Assembly (NCBI RefSeq): GCF_900114535.1
Contig: NZ_FOTK01000044.1
Coordinates: 1 to 41,169, forward strand
DNA length: 41,169 nt
Source: Methylobacterium pseudosasicola
GTDB taxonomy: Bacteria > Pseudomonadota > Alphaproteobacteria > Rhizobiales > Beijerinckiaceae
Direction: 5' to 3'
The notes under the pieces are model-generated. The model worked only from the letters and a program-made list of their open reading frames with translations. It searched no databases and was not told the origin of the DNA. The number at the start of each line of letters is the position of its first letter. The first letter of the stretch is position 1. The position numbers and the translations under genes were made by a program. Of this stretch, positions 18,056-25,745 are shown piece after piece.

Positions 18056-18400
18056 CAGGGCGAAGGATCTTGGAAGCAGCTGCCGGGCGGGGATGCCGCG
18101 ACATCCGCTCTCGGGATTCTGCTGGGTTCGGCTGTGAGGCGGCAAAGGACGCCAAGCCGAACGTCCGGTTTTGCCGCCGATGGTAGTTCGGCGAGACGTA
18201 GTCTGGCCGAAAGCAGCATGTCCGCTTCTGGGATGAGCCGCCATAAAAGCAGACGCCCGCACAGCGGTCAGACTCAGGTTTTCAGATTATTTGTAACTAT
18301 TCGATTGCGCGGACGCTCGAGATAAGCTAAACTAAAACAAAATATTGCAAAATATTTTGCCAATCAGTGCAACATCCACCACATAACGTAAATCCATAAC
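18056..18400. other. Intergenic region with an AT-rich island
   Basis: No intact gene. The stretch 18285-18400 is strikingly AT-rich against GC-rich neighbours and holds the repeat CAAAATATT at 18338-18346 and 18348-18356, the second as part of a perfect 12-bp palindrome CAAAATATTTTG (18348-18359). It lies before the decayed LLM monooxygenase and may be its old promoter or the scar of an insertion. Confidence 0.45.
18338..18359. repeat. Tandem AT-rich repeat with palindrome
   Basis: Two copies of CAAAATATT separated by one base; the second copy extends into the palindrome CAAAATATTTTG. It is the most AT-rich point of the local island. The function is unknown; an operator or the remains of a mobile-element end are both possible. 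Confidence 0.4.
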
Positions 18401-18742
18401 TCGGCGCTGATCAATCTCCATGGGGCCTGGTCCGGCGCGTCGGCTCAGGTCGTCCATGCTCTTTAGGAGTGATTCGAGGCCTATCGTGCGGACGGCTTCA
18501 ACACGAGGCCGCCGACCATGCCGGCCGACCTCGACGACGCCATGTCCCTGGTGATTCCTGAACAGCGCCGGGCAGACCTGTTCCCGGGGGAGTCTGAAAA
18601 GACCACATTCCGGGAGAAGCTCGGCCTATCGCACCCTGCCAACCGGGCCTCCGCGCCGCACGATGCGAACGTTCATGGACCATATTGCTCCCGAAGATGT
18701 CTGATGGCGCTCAAAATCCGCGGCTGCGGTCAACCCGGTTGA
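18401..18742 (+). pseudogene. 3' remnant of an LLM-class (NtaA/SnaA/DszA-type) flavin-dependent monooxygenase
   Basis: The frame keeps the C-terminal end of this family: GASAQVVHAL, then FEAYRADGFNTRPP, LVIPEQRRADLF, TTFREKLGL and PANR. Relatives read roughly GTPEQVAD-x-x-EEWFE-x-x-x-x-DGFN, so the in-frame TAG at 18464-18466 replaces a probable Glu and the TGA at 18470-18472 replaces the Trp. The N-terminal three quarters, including the flavin site, are absent, and the tail overlaps the 3' end of the opposite 2-hydroxyacid dehydrogenase gene by 32 bases. Intact relatives use FMNH2 to oxidise nitrilotriacetate, sulfonated or thiophene compounds. This is a dead relic of such a pathway. Confidence 0.75.
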
Positions 18743-19643
18743 GAAACGGCTGCCCGTCTCGACAGGCTCGAACCGCCGCAATCATCTGATGCGCGGCGGC
18801 GTCCGGCTGGTTGGCGCTGGCGCTGTGGGGGGTCACGATGATCTTCGGATGTCCGAGGAGCGGATGATCCGTGGGCGGCGGTTCCTCTGTCAGCACGTCG
18901 AGAATGGCCGCCCCGAGCTGTCCCGTGTCCAACGCCGCGATCAGGTCGCTCTCGACGATATGGGCGCCCCGACCGGCATTCAGGAGAGCCGCCCCGAGTG
19001 GGAGATGCCGGAACAGGTCTCTGTCGAGCAGTCCGCGCGTTTCCGGCGTCAGGGGCAGCAAGCACACGAGGATGTCGCAGCAGGACAGGAAATCGGGAAG
19101 CGCCGCACGGCCGGCGAAGCACGTAACGCCGTCCACCGTTTTGGGGCTTCTCGCCCAGCCGCGAACCTTGAAGCCGAAGCCGGCCAGCGCTGCAGCCGCC
19201 GCGCTCCCGAGCACGCCCAGCCCGAGGACGCCGACATGGGTGGTCCGGGCCGTGCGGATCGCACGCGGATTCCAGATGCCCCGACGAGTCTCGTTTGCGT
19301 AGAGGACGAGGTCCCGGTGCAGAGCCAGCACACCGAGCGTGACATACTCGACCATCGAGCGCGTCACGTTGGGGGCGACCATGCGGACGATGTCCACGTG
19401 CTCCGGCAGGGCATCGAGCGGCAGGAGATCGATCCCGGCTCCAACGGAGAAGACGAGGCGCAGGTCCGGCATCTGCGCGGCCAAGTCCGCGGGCGGGTGC
19501 CAACTGGCGAAGGCGCTCACGCCGGGAAACGGCGTTCCGTGCTCCCAGTCGATCAGGCGCAGCTCCGGGGCCTCTCGGGAGAACACGTGGTGCCAGATGC
19601 GGGCGTGCTCCGGAATGGTCTTGAGAATGACGGGGATCGCCAT
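18711..19643 (-). CDS. D-2-hydroxyacid dehydrogenase (glyoxylate/hydroxypyruvate reductase A-like)
   Basis: The 310-residue protein has the NAD-binding block VGVLGLGVLGSAAAAALAGF and the catalytic triad of the family: Arg in NAGRGAHIV, Glu in DVLTEEPPP and His in TPHSAS. The length and the FSVGAGIDLLPLDALP segment fit GhrA-type reductases of glyoxylate, hydroxypyruvate or other 2-oxoacids. The start at 19643 is four bases after the GntR stop; an in-frame start at 19724 would run through that gene. As last gene of the long operon it may reduce a 2-oxoacid made by the aminotransferases. The reduced product would be a D-2-hydroxyacid. Confidence 0.88.
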   Translation of the reverse strand: MAIPVILKTIPEHARIWHHVFSREAPELRLIDWEHGTPFPGVSAFASWHPPADLAAQMPDLRLVFSVGAGIDLLPLDALPEHVDIVRMVAPNVTRSMVEYVTLGVLALHRDLVLYANETRRGIWNPRAIRTARTTHVGVLGLGVLGSAAAAALAGFGFKVRGWARSPKTVDGVTCFAGRAALPDFLSCCDILVCLLPLTPETRGLLDRDLFRHLPLGAALLNAGRGAHIVESDLIAALDTGQLGAAILDVLTEEPPPTDHPLLGHPKIIVTPHSASANQPDAAAHQMIAAVRACRDGQPFLNRVDRSRGF

Positions 19644-19647
19644 CGCC

Positions 19648-20502
19648 CTACCGGGCTCCCGGCGCAGTTCGGCGTTCCGCGACTCTGCGTCGGGCGCCCC
19701 GCTTCGGTGATCCTTCGGCGCCATGGGGCAGCGTGGGATTCCCGGCCTGCTCGGACTGCCTCAGCAGCGCGAAGGCCGGCGATGCGGGGTCGAACGCGAC
19801 GAAATCGGGCTCGCGGGCGAGCAGGATCCGCAACGAGTTCAGCGTCCCGCCCAGATGCGTGCGCAGGAGCGAGACCGCGGTCTGCGCGTCCCGCCGGCAG
19901 AGCGCCTCGAAGATCGCCCTATGCTCGTCGAGCACCTCCACATGATAGTTCTGCAGTGGGAAGGCGTTGCGCCGCACGCGGTCGAGCTGGCCGGTGGCGA
20001 GATGGATCGTGTCCCAGACGCGGGGAAAACCGGCGCAGGCGCACAGGAGCCGGTGAAAGTCGTTGTCGAGGGCGAAGGACTCGGCGTTGTCGCCGCGCCG
20101 CGCCGCCTCGGCCTCGCGGAAGAGGACGAGTTCGAAGGCGGACCGGCGGGCGGGTTCGAAGCGCTCGGCCGCCAGGGCCACCATCCGCAGCTCCAGGCTC
20201 TCGCGCACGAGCTGTCCCTCGATCACCTCGTCCAGGATGATCTTGTTGACGAAGGTGGCGTCGCTCGGGACCACAGTCACCAGCCGCTGTTGCGCGAGCC
20301 TCAGGATCGCGTCCCGCAGGGGCGTGCGCGACACGCCGAGCTCGTCGCAGAGATCCTTCTCCACGAGACGCGCGCCGGGCTTCAGCTGCATGGCGATGAT
20401 GGCCTCGCGCAGGGTCGCGTAGACGCGCGCCGCCTTCGGCAGATCGGCGCGCAGGGCCGGTCCCGCGGTCGGACTCGGGTCCAAGACTTCCGCCGGATGC
20501 AT
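19648..20502 (-). CDS. GntR family regulator with FCD effector domain
   Basis: The 284-residue protein has a winged HTH (VYATLREAIIAMQLKPGARL, ELGVSRTPLRDAILRLAQQ; about 26-90) and an FCD helical domain with the usual metal/ligand residues (DNDFHRLLCA, DEHRAIFEAL). FCD regulators typically repress catabolic operons and sense an organic acid. The ATG at 20502 has AGGAG upstream (spacer about eight bases); an in-frame start at 20574 would run into the upstream gene. It is embedded near the end of the operon rather than divergent, which allows autoregulation through the main promoter near 31000. Tandem GGTATATC and palindromes there are candidate targets. Confidence 0.9.
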   Translation of the reverse strand: MHPAEVLDPSPTAGPALRADLPKAARVYATLREAIIAMQLKPGARLVEKDLCDELGVSRTPLRDAILRLAQQRLVTVVPSDATFVNKIILDEVIEGQLVRESLELRMVALAAERFEPARRSAFELVLFREAEAARRGDNAESFALDNDFHRLLCACAGFPRVWDTIHLATGQLDRVRRNAFPLQNYHVEVLDEHRAIFEALCRRDAQTAVSLLRTHLGGTLNSLRILLAREPDFVAFDPASPAFALLRQSEQAGNPTLPHGAEGSPKRGARRRVAERRTAPGAR

Positions 20503-20536
20503 GGGTCGTCTCCTGCCAGATCTCGCGTTCTTCTTG

Positions 20537-21829
20537 TCAGGCCGCATCGCACAGGGTTTTACCCAGGATCTCAAGGAAGAGCGCGGCGTGCTCGGCGGAG
20601 AACGTCAGCGGCGGGCGGATTTTCAGCACGTTGTCGTGGGGCCCGGACGCGCTGATCAGCACGCCCTCGTCGCGCAGGGCGTTGACGACCCGCTTCGCCA
20701 GCGCCGCGTCGGGGGCGCGGCTCTCGCGGCAGGCGACGAGGTCGAGGCCGAGGAACAGGCCCGCCCCCCGCACGTCGCCGATGGCCGGGATCCGCGCCAT
20801 CAGCGCCCGCATCCCCTCCAGCATCAGGCCGCCGGTGGCGGCGGCATTCGCCACGAGATCCTGATCCGCCAGGATGTCGAGCACCGCACCGGCCGCCGCG
20901 ATCGAGACGGTGTTGGCGCCGAAGGTGTTGAAGTAGCGCACGTCCCGGCCGAACCGTTCCGCCACCTCAGGTTGCATCGCGACCCCGGCGATGGGCTGGC
21001 CGTTGCCCATCGGCTTGCCCATCACGGTCATGTCGGGGACGATGCCGTGGCGGGCGAAGCCCCACATACCGGCGCCCGTCCGGCCGAAGCCCGGCTGCAC
21101 CTCGTCGGCGATGTAGAGCGCGCCGGCCTCCCGCACCGCCTCCCGGGCCGGCCGGAGGAAGCCCGCGGGCTCGGCCAGGGTCCCGTCCGTTGAGAAGATG
21201 CCGTCGGCGATGAATGCCGCGGGCCGCACGCCGTGGCGACGCATGTCGGCGAAGGCCGCCCGGACGTCCTCGGCCAACCGCGCGCCGACATCGACGCCGG
21301 GATTGCGGTAGGCGTCTGGAGCCGGCACCGTCCAGACATCGCGGCCGAGGGGCACGGCCGGGCCGAGCGACGGAGAGATTCCCGCCGTGGCCTCGGTGGT
21401 CCCGTGATAGGCGTTCCGCGTGATCACCAGACCGGTGCCCCCGGTCTGGTAGCGCGCGATCCGCAGGGCGAGGTCCACCGCCTCGGACCCCGTGCAGGTG
21501 TACATGACGTGGCCGAAAGCGGCCGGATAGGTGGATAGCAGCCGCTCGGAATAGTCGAGAACCGCCTCGTGTAGGTAGCGGGTGTGGGTGTTGAGGGTGG
21601 CCATCTGGCGCGTCACCGCCTCCACCACCCGCGGGTGGCAATGGCCGACGCAGGGCACGTTGTTGTAGGCGTCGAGGTAGCGGCGCCCGTCGGCGTCGTA
21701 CAGCCAGACATCCTCGCCGCGCACGATGTGGACCGGCCGCTCGTAGAAGAGCCGGTACGAAGCGCCGAGGAGGCTGCGGCGCCGGGCGATCATGGCCTCG
21801 GCGGACGCGGGGGCGGAAGGGGCGGTCAT
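20537..21829 (-). CDS. Class III PLP enzyme of the phospho-lyase-like group (ETNPPL/PHYKPL type)
   Basis: The 430-residue protein is a fold-type I, class III aminotransferase homologue with the PLP Lys272 (VMGKPMGNG) and Asp242 (IADEVQPGFGRTG). The N-terminal part YNNVPCVGHCHPRVV, then LNTHTRYLHEAVLDYSERL, is the pattern of ethanolamine-phosphate and 5-phosphohydroxylysine phospho-lyases, which remove phosphate and ammonia instead of transaminating. That reading is strengthened by the APH-type kinase gene immediately upstream (nine-base gap), which could make the phosphorylated substrate. A plain omega-aminotransferase remains possible. Confidence 0.8.
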   Translation of the reverse strand: MTAPSAPASAEAMIARRRSLLGASYRLFYERPVHIVRGEDVWLYDADGRRYLDAYNNVPCVGHCHPRVVEAVTRQMATLNTHTRYLHEAVLDYSERLLSTYPAAFGHVMYTCTGSEAVDLALRIARYQTGGTGLVITRNAYHGTTEATAGISPSLGPAVPLGRDVWTVPAPDAYRNPGVDVGARLAEDVRAAFADMRRHGVRPAAFIADGIFSTDGTLAEPAGFLRPAREAVREAGALYIADEVQPGFGRTGAGMWGFARHGIVPDMTVMGKPMGNGQPIAGVAMQPEVAERFGRDVRYFNTFGANTVSIAAAGAVLDILADQDLVANAAATGGLMLEGMRALMARIPAIGDVRGAGLFLGLDLVACRESRAPDAALAKRVVNALRDEGVLISASGPHDNVLKIRPPLTFSAEHAALFLEILGKTLCDAA

Positions 21830-21838
21830 GGCGTGGCC

Positions 21839-22906
21839 TCAAGAACAACAGGCTTCGGCAATTGCCGCATCGATCGCCTCCGGCGCCATGGCGTCCAGGT
21901 GCCGGAACTGCCCCCAGACGGCAGCGCTGTTGCGGGTGAGGTAGTCCCGGCGCTCGGGGAAGCGGCGAGCGCGCCATTCCGGAATCAAGAGGCGCAGCGC
22001 CATCCGCGTCCGGATCGCCGTCGGCAGCAGCGCGACCTCGGCCTCCGACAGCACCGTGACCGAGGCGTAGCCCCGCAAAAAGGCGAGCGCCGGGCCGAGG
22101 GGATCGGCGTCGAGGCCGAGCTGGTAGGCCGCCGCGATCGCCACGTCGAAGAGCCGGGCCGTGCGGACCATGTCGCCGAAATCAATCACCCCGGTGATCC
22201 GGTCGGCATCGTCGGGATCGACGAGGATGTTGTCCCCGCCGAGGTCGTTGTGGACCACCTGATGCGGCAGCTCCGGTAGGGCAGGCACGATCCGCGCCTC
22301 GAACGCGTCGAGGACGCGAGCGAGGCGGTCGCGCTGTTCACCCCCGGGGAAGACGTCGAGCACGGCGCGGAGCCGTCCGGCATGTCGGAGGTCCCACGAG
22401 GAGTGGTGATCCGCCGCCGGGCTCGTGAAGCCTTCTAACGCTCTCTGGAGGCGCGCCAACAAGGCCCCGGCCGCTCGGCGCTGCCCATCGGTTCGGGGAC
22501 CGGCGGCCTGCGAGCGCCCCGGTGTGAAGGTGGTGAGCCGCACGGTGCGGCAATCATCCGGCGCGACGGTGATGCGCCGGTCGGGCTCGCCCGCGCGAGT
22601 CGGCACGATGCGCGGCAGCGGCAGGTCCGGCGCGGCCTGCGCGACATGGATCAGGGCGTTGCTGTGCAGGCGGGACACCGCCGGATCCTCGCCTGGGCTC
22701 AGGACCTTCAAAAAGTAGGCGGTTCCCGCCTCCGGAGCGAGGCGGAAGTTCGAATCCTTCTCCCCGGCGAGCCACGTCGCCGTGCCGATGATGCCGTAAT
22801 GCTCGACGGCGATGCGTTCGGCGGTGCGGGCATCGACCGGCTCGGCCACGACCGACAAGCCGGCGCCGATGCCGGTTTCGGGGGCGTCGATCGTAGGATG
22901 AAACAT
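21839..22906 (-). CDS. APH-family small-molecule kinase (hydroxylysine kinase-like)
   Basis: The 355-residue phosphotransferase has a nucleotide-binding lobe (NFRLAPEAGTAYFLKVLSP), the catalytic loop HNDLGGDNILVD (His-x-Asp-x4-Asn) and the metal-binding IDFGD. The family includes homoserine, choline, methylthioribose and hydroxylysine kinases. Here the nearest sense is given by context: it sits between an amidase and a phospho-lyase-like PLP enzyme, as in the eukaryotic hydroxylysine pathway, where kinase and phospho-lyase act in sequence. The start at 22906 gives the usual N-terminus; an in-frame upstream extension belongs to the amidase region. Aminoglycoside resistance is unlikely in this setting. 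Confidence 0.8.
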   Translation of the reverse strand: MFHPTIDAPETGIGAGLSVVAEPVDARTAERIAVEHYGIIGTATWLAGEKDSNFRLAPEAGTAYFLKVLSPGEDPAVSRLHSNALIHVAQAAPDLPLPRIVPTRAGEPDRRITVAPDDCRTVRLTTFTPGRSQAAGPRTDGQRRAAGALLARLQRALEGFTSPAADHHSSWDLRHAGRLRAVLDVFPGGEQRDRLARVLDAFEARIVPALPELPHQVVHNDLGGDNILVDPDDADRITGVIDFGDMVRTARLFDVAIAAAYQLGLDADPLGPALAFLRGYASVTVLSEAEVALLPTAIRTRMALRLLIPEWRARRFPERRDYLTRNSAAVWGQFRHLDAMAPEAIDAAIAEACCS

Positions 22907-22950
22907 CGGAGATCCAGAAAACTGTTTCGAAACCGGCGCGCTCTGCGCGC

Positions 22951-24390
22951 TCAGGCGGACCGGACCACGGGGGCGTCCGGGAAAGCCTCCGGATAGGCGA
23001 CTTGGTACGCCGCGGCGGCCCGCAGGACGAAGTCGTCTCGGAACCGGGCGGCGACCATCTGCAGCCCGATCGGCAGGCCGCCCGAATCGAAGCCGCAGGG
23101 CACCGAGATCGCGGCCTGGCCGGTCATGTTGAACGGGTAGGTGAAGGGGCTCCAGTCGGTCCAGTCGGTCATGCCCTGGCCCGTGGGGTAGTCGACGCCG
23201 GCCGGGATCGCCGTCACCGGCATGGTCGGGGAGAGGAGCAGGTCGTAGCGTGCGTGGAAGCGCGCCATCGTGACCTTGAGCTCGGCCCGGACCTGCTCCG
23301 CCGCCAGGAGGTCCGCCGCGCTGTACCGGCGCCCGATCTCGGCGACGGCGACGAATCCGGGATCCATGCGCGCGCGATCCATCTCGGTGCGCGCGAAGCG
23401 ATCCACGAGGACCGACATGGCGGAGAACCAGATCACCCGCAGGGCCTCCAGGGGCGATGCGAAGCCCGGATCGGTCTCCTCGACGACGGCGCCCATCGCG
23501 GCGAGGCGGGCGGCGGCCCGGTCCACAGCGGCAGCGACCTCGGGATCGACGCGGGCGTAGCCGAAGTTCCGGCTGTAACCGATGCGCAGGCCCGCGACGC
23601 CGCCGCGGGTGGCCTCCGTCCAGTCCGGGACGGGGCTCGGGCAGTCGCCGTACAGCCCGTCCGGGGACGGGCCCGTGACGGCGTTCAGGAACAGGGCGGA
23701 ATCCGCCACCGTCCGGGTGAGCGGGCCGCGATGGGCCATGTCCCGCAGCGGCGTCGGCGCGTCGGTGGCCAGCCAGCCGAAGGTCGGCTTGATCCCGACG
23801 ACGCCGCAGAACGCGGACGGGATGCGGATCGACCCCGCCCCGTCGGATCCCTCGTGCAGGACGCCCATGTTTAGGGCGGCGGCGACGCCGGCCCCGCCCG
23901 AGGAGCCCCCCGAGGCCCGGTCGGTGCGCCAGGGATTGACGGTGTTGCCGAAGGCCGGGCCGTGGGTCACACCCTTCCAGCCGAATTCCGGCGACGTGGT
24001 CGTGCCGAGGATGACCGCCCCGGCGGCGCGCAGGCGCCGCATCACCAGGATCTCGTCGGTGGCCGGGGCATCGGCCGTGAGCTTCGAGCCCCGCCGCCAC
24101 GGGATACCCTTGACGGCGGTCAACTCCTTGATCGTCGTCGGCACCCCGTCGATCGGGCCGAGGGCCTCGCCCCTGGCCCAGCGCGCCTCCGAGGCCCTCG
24201 CGGCCTCGAGCGCCGGTTCGGGCGCGACATACGCGAAGGCGTTCACCTGCGGGTTGAACCGCTCAATGCGCGCCAACGCCGCCTGCGCGGCCTCCACCGG
24301 CGAGACTCGGCCGGACGCGAACAGCGCCCCAAGCTCCACCGCGTCCATCTCGCCGAGATCGGTGCGGCCAGTCGTGCGGATCTGGTCCAT
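22951..24390 (-). CDS. Amidase signature family hydrolase
   Basis: The 479-residue enzyme has the Ser-cisSer-Lys triad of the amidase signature family: Lys88 in VPTTIKELTAVKG, Ser163/164 in ASGGSSGGAG, and nucleophile Ser187 in GSDGAGSIRIPSAFCG. It should hydrolyse a carboxamide to acid plus ammonia or amine in the cytoplasm. The start at 24390 lies five bases after the aminotransferase stop, while an in-frame start at 24486 would overlap that gene. Its place next to a peptide-type importer and amine-processing enzymes suggests that it opens an imported amide conjugate. Confidence 0.93.
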   Translation of the reverse strand: MDQIRTTGRTDLGEMDAVELGALFASGRVSPVEAAQAALARIERFNPQVNAFAYVAPEPALEAARASEARWARGEALGPIDGVPTTIKELTAVKGIPWRRGSKLTADAPATDEILVMRRLRAAGAVILGTTTSPEFGWKGVTHGPAFGNTVNPWRTDRASGGSSGGAGVAAALNMGVLHEGSDGAGSIRIPSAFCGVVGIKPTFGWLATDAPTPLRDMAHRGPLTRTVADSALFLNAVTGPSPDGLYGDCPSPVPDWTEATRGGVAGLRIGYSRNFGYARVDPEVAAAVDRAAARLAAMGAVVEETDPGFASPLEALRVIWFSAMSVLVDRFARTEMDRARMDPGFVAVAEIGRRYSAADLLAAEQVRAELKVTMARFHARYDLLLSPTMPVTAIPAGVDYPTGQGMTDWTDWSPFTYPFNMTGQAAISVPCGFDSGGLPIGLQMVAARFRDDFVLRAAAAYQVAYPEAFPDAPVVRSA

Positions 24391-24395
24391 CGGGA

Positions 24396-25745
24396 TCACG
24401 CGGCGATCGTGTCGAGGGCACGGCCGACGGCGTCGAACATCGCGCCGATCTGCTCCGCGGTGATGATCAGCGGCGGGCAGAAACACAGGGAATCGCCGAT
24501 GGCGCGGGCGATCACCCCCTGTTCGAGGGCGGCGGCCTGGATCGCGGCTCCGGCCGCGCCGGGCTTCGCCCCGGGTGCCGTCCAGGGCTTCAGCTCAAGG
24601 GCCCCGATCAGTCCGACGCCGCGCCACGTCTTCGCCAGGCGGTGCTCGGCGAGCCCCGCCAGCCGCTCGAGGAAGAGCGGGCTCAGGCGCCGGCAATTCC
24701 CCACGAGGTCGCGCTCCTCGATGATCTGGATGTTTTCCAGACCGACGGCGGTGGCGACGGGATGGCCCGAGGCCGTGTAGCCGTGGCCGAGCACGCCGAG
24801 CCGGGCGGATTCGTCGGCGATCGGCTCGTAGAAGTTCGCGTTCATCAGGATCGCCGAGAGGGGCATGTACGAGGAGGAGATTTGCTTCGAGAGCACCATC
24901 ACGTCCGGCTCGATGCCGAAGGTCTCACAGCCGAACATCGCCCCCGTGCGCCCGAAGCCGCAGATCACCTCGTCGGCCACCAGCAGCACGTCGTAGCGCC
25001 GCAGCACCGCCTGGATCTCCGCCCAGTAGTTCTCCGGCGGGACGTAGACCCCGCCAGAGGCCATCACGGGCTCACCGAAGAAGGCCGCCACGGTGTCCGG
25101 CCCTTCGGCCAGGATCAGCGCTTCGAGCTCGTCCGCCATGCGCCGGGAAAACGCGGCCTCGCTCTCGCCCGGCAGGGCCGACCCGACATAGTCGGGGCAG
25201 GAGACGTGCCGCATCCGGTCGAGCGGCAGGTCGAAGCTCTCGTGGTTGCGCGGAAGGCCGGTGATCGAGCCCGCCGCGATGGTGACGCCGTGATAGCCCT
25301 TCAGGCGTCCGATGATCTTCTTCTTCTCCGGCTTACCGAGGGCGTTCGAGCGGTACCACGCCAGCTTGACCACGAGGTCGTTGGCCTCGGACCCGGAGGA
25401 GGTGAAATGCACCTTCGACATCGGCACCGGCGCCATCCCGATGAGCTTCTCGGCGAGGTCGACCGAGGGACCGTGCGTCTTGTGCGCGAAGATGTGGTAG
25501 TACGAAAGCTGGTCCATCTGCCGCTTGGCGGCGTCCGACAGCCGCCGCTCGCCGAAACCGACGGCGACGGACCAGAGACCTGCCAGCCCCTCGATGTAGC
25601 GCCGGCCGGCATTGTCGAAGACGTAGATTCCCTCGCCCCGCTCGATCACGAGCGCGCCGGTCTTGTCGTAGTTGCGCAGGTCGACCAGCGGATGAAGCTG
25701 GTAGGCAATGTCGCGCGCCTCGATGGAATTAAGCATGAAAGTCAT
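24396..25745 (-). CDS. Class III aminotransferase (omega-amino acid:pyruvate type)
   Basis: The 449-residue PLP enzyme carries Lys287 (VMVLSKQISSSYMPLSA), Asp258 (VADEVICGFGRTG), the phosphate-binding SSGSEAND (117-124) and YHGVT. LAGLWSVAVGFGERRLSDAA near the N-terminus is typical of beta-alanine/omega-amine:pyruvate transaminases. It should move a terminal amino group from an omega-amino acid or amine to a 2-oxoacid, releasing an aldehyde. The start overlaps the stop of the preceding ATPase gene by one base (TGATG), so translation is coupled to the importer. Confidence 0.92.
   Translation of the reverse strand: MTFMLNSIEARDIAYQLHPLVDLRNYDKTGALVIERGEGIYVFDNAGRRYIEGLAGLWSVAVGFGERRLSDAAKRQMDQLSYYHIFAHKTHGPSVDLAEKLIGMAPVPMSKVHFTSSGSEANDLVVKLAWYRSNALGKPEKKKIIGRLKGYHGVTIAAGSITGLPRNHESFDLPLDRMRHVSCPDYVGSALPGESEAAFSRRMADELEALILAEGPDTVAAFFGEPVMASGGVYVPPENYWAEIQAVLRRYDVLLVADEVICGFGRTGAMFGCETFGIEPDVMVLSKQISSSYMPLSAILMNANFYEPIADESARLGVLGHGYTASGHPVATAVGLENIQIIEERDLVGNCRRLSPLFLERLAGLAEHRLAKTWRGVGLIGALELKPWTAPGAKPGAAGAAIQAAALEQGVIARAIGDSLCFCPPLIITAEQIGAMFDAVGRALDTIAA

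Noticed and set aside
18470..18472. Selenocysteine or TGA-as-Trp reading in the LLM remnant
   Set aside because: TGA replaces Trp, but a TAG lies two codons earlier and most of the gene is absent, so decay is the simple explanation.
21839..24100. Kinase fused to a large N-terminal region (753 codons)
   Set aside because: The upstream part is the amidase gene read out of frame; the kinase starts at 22906.
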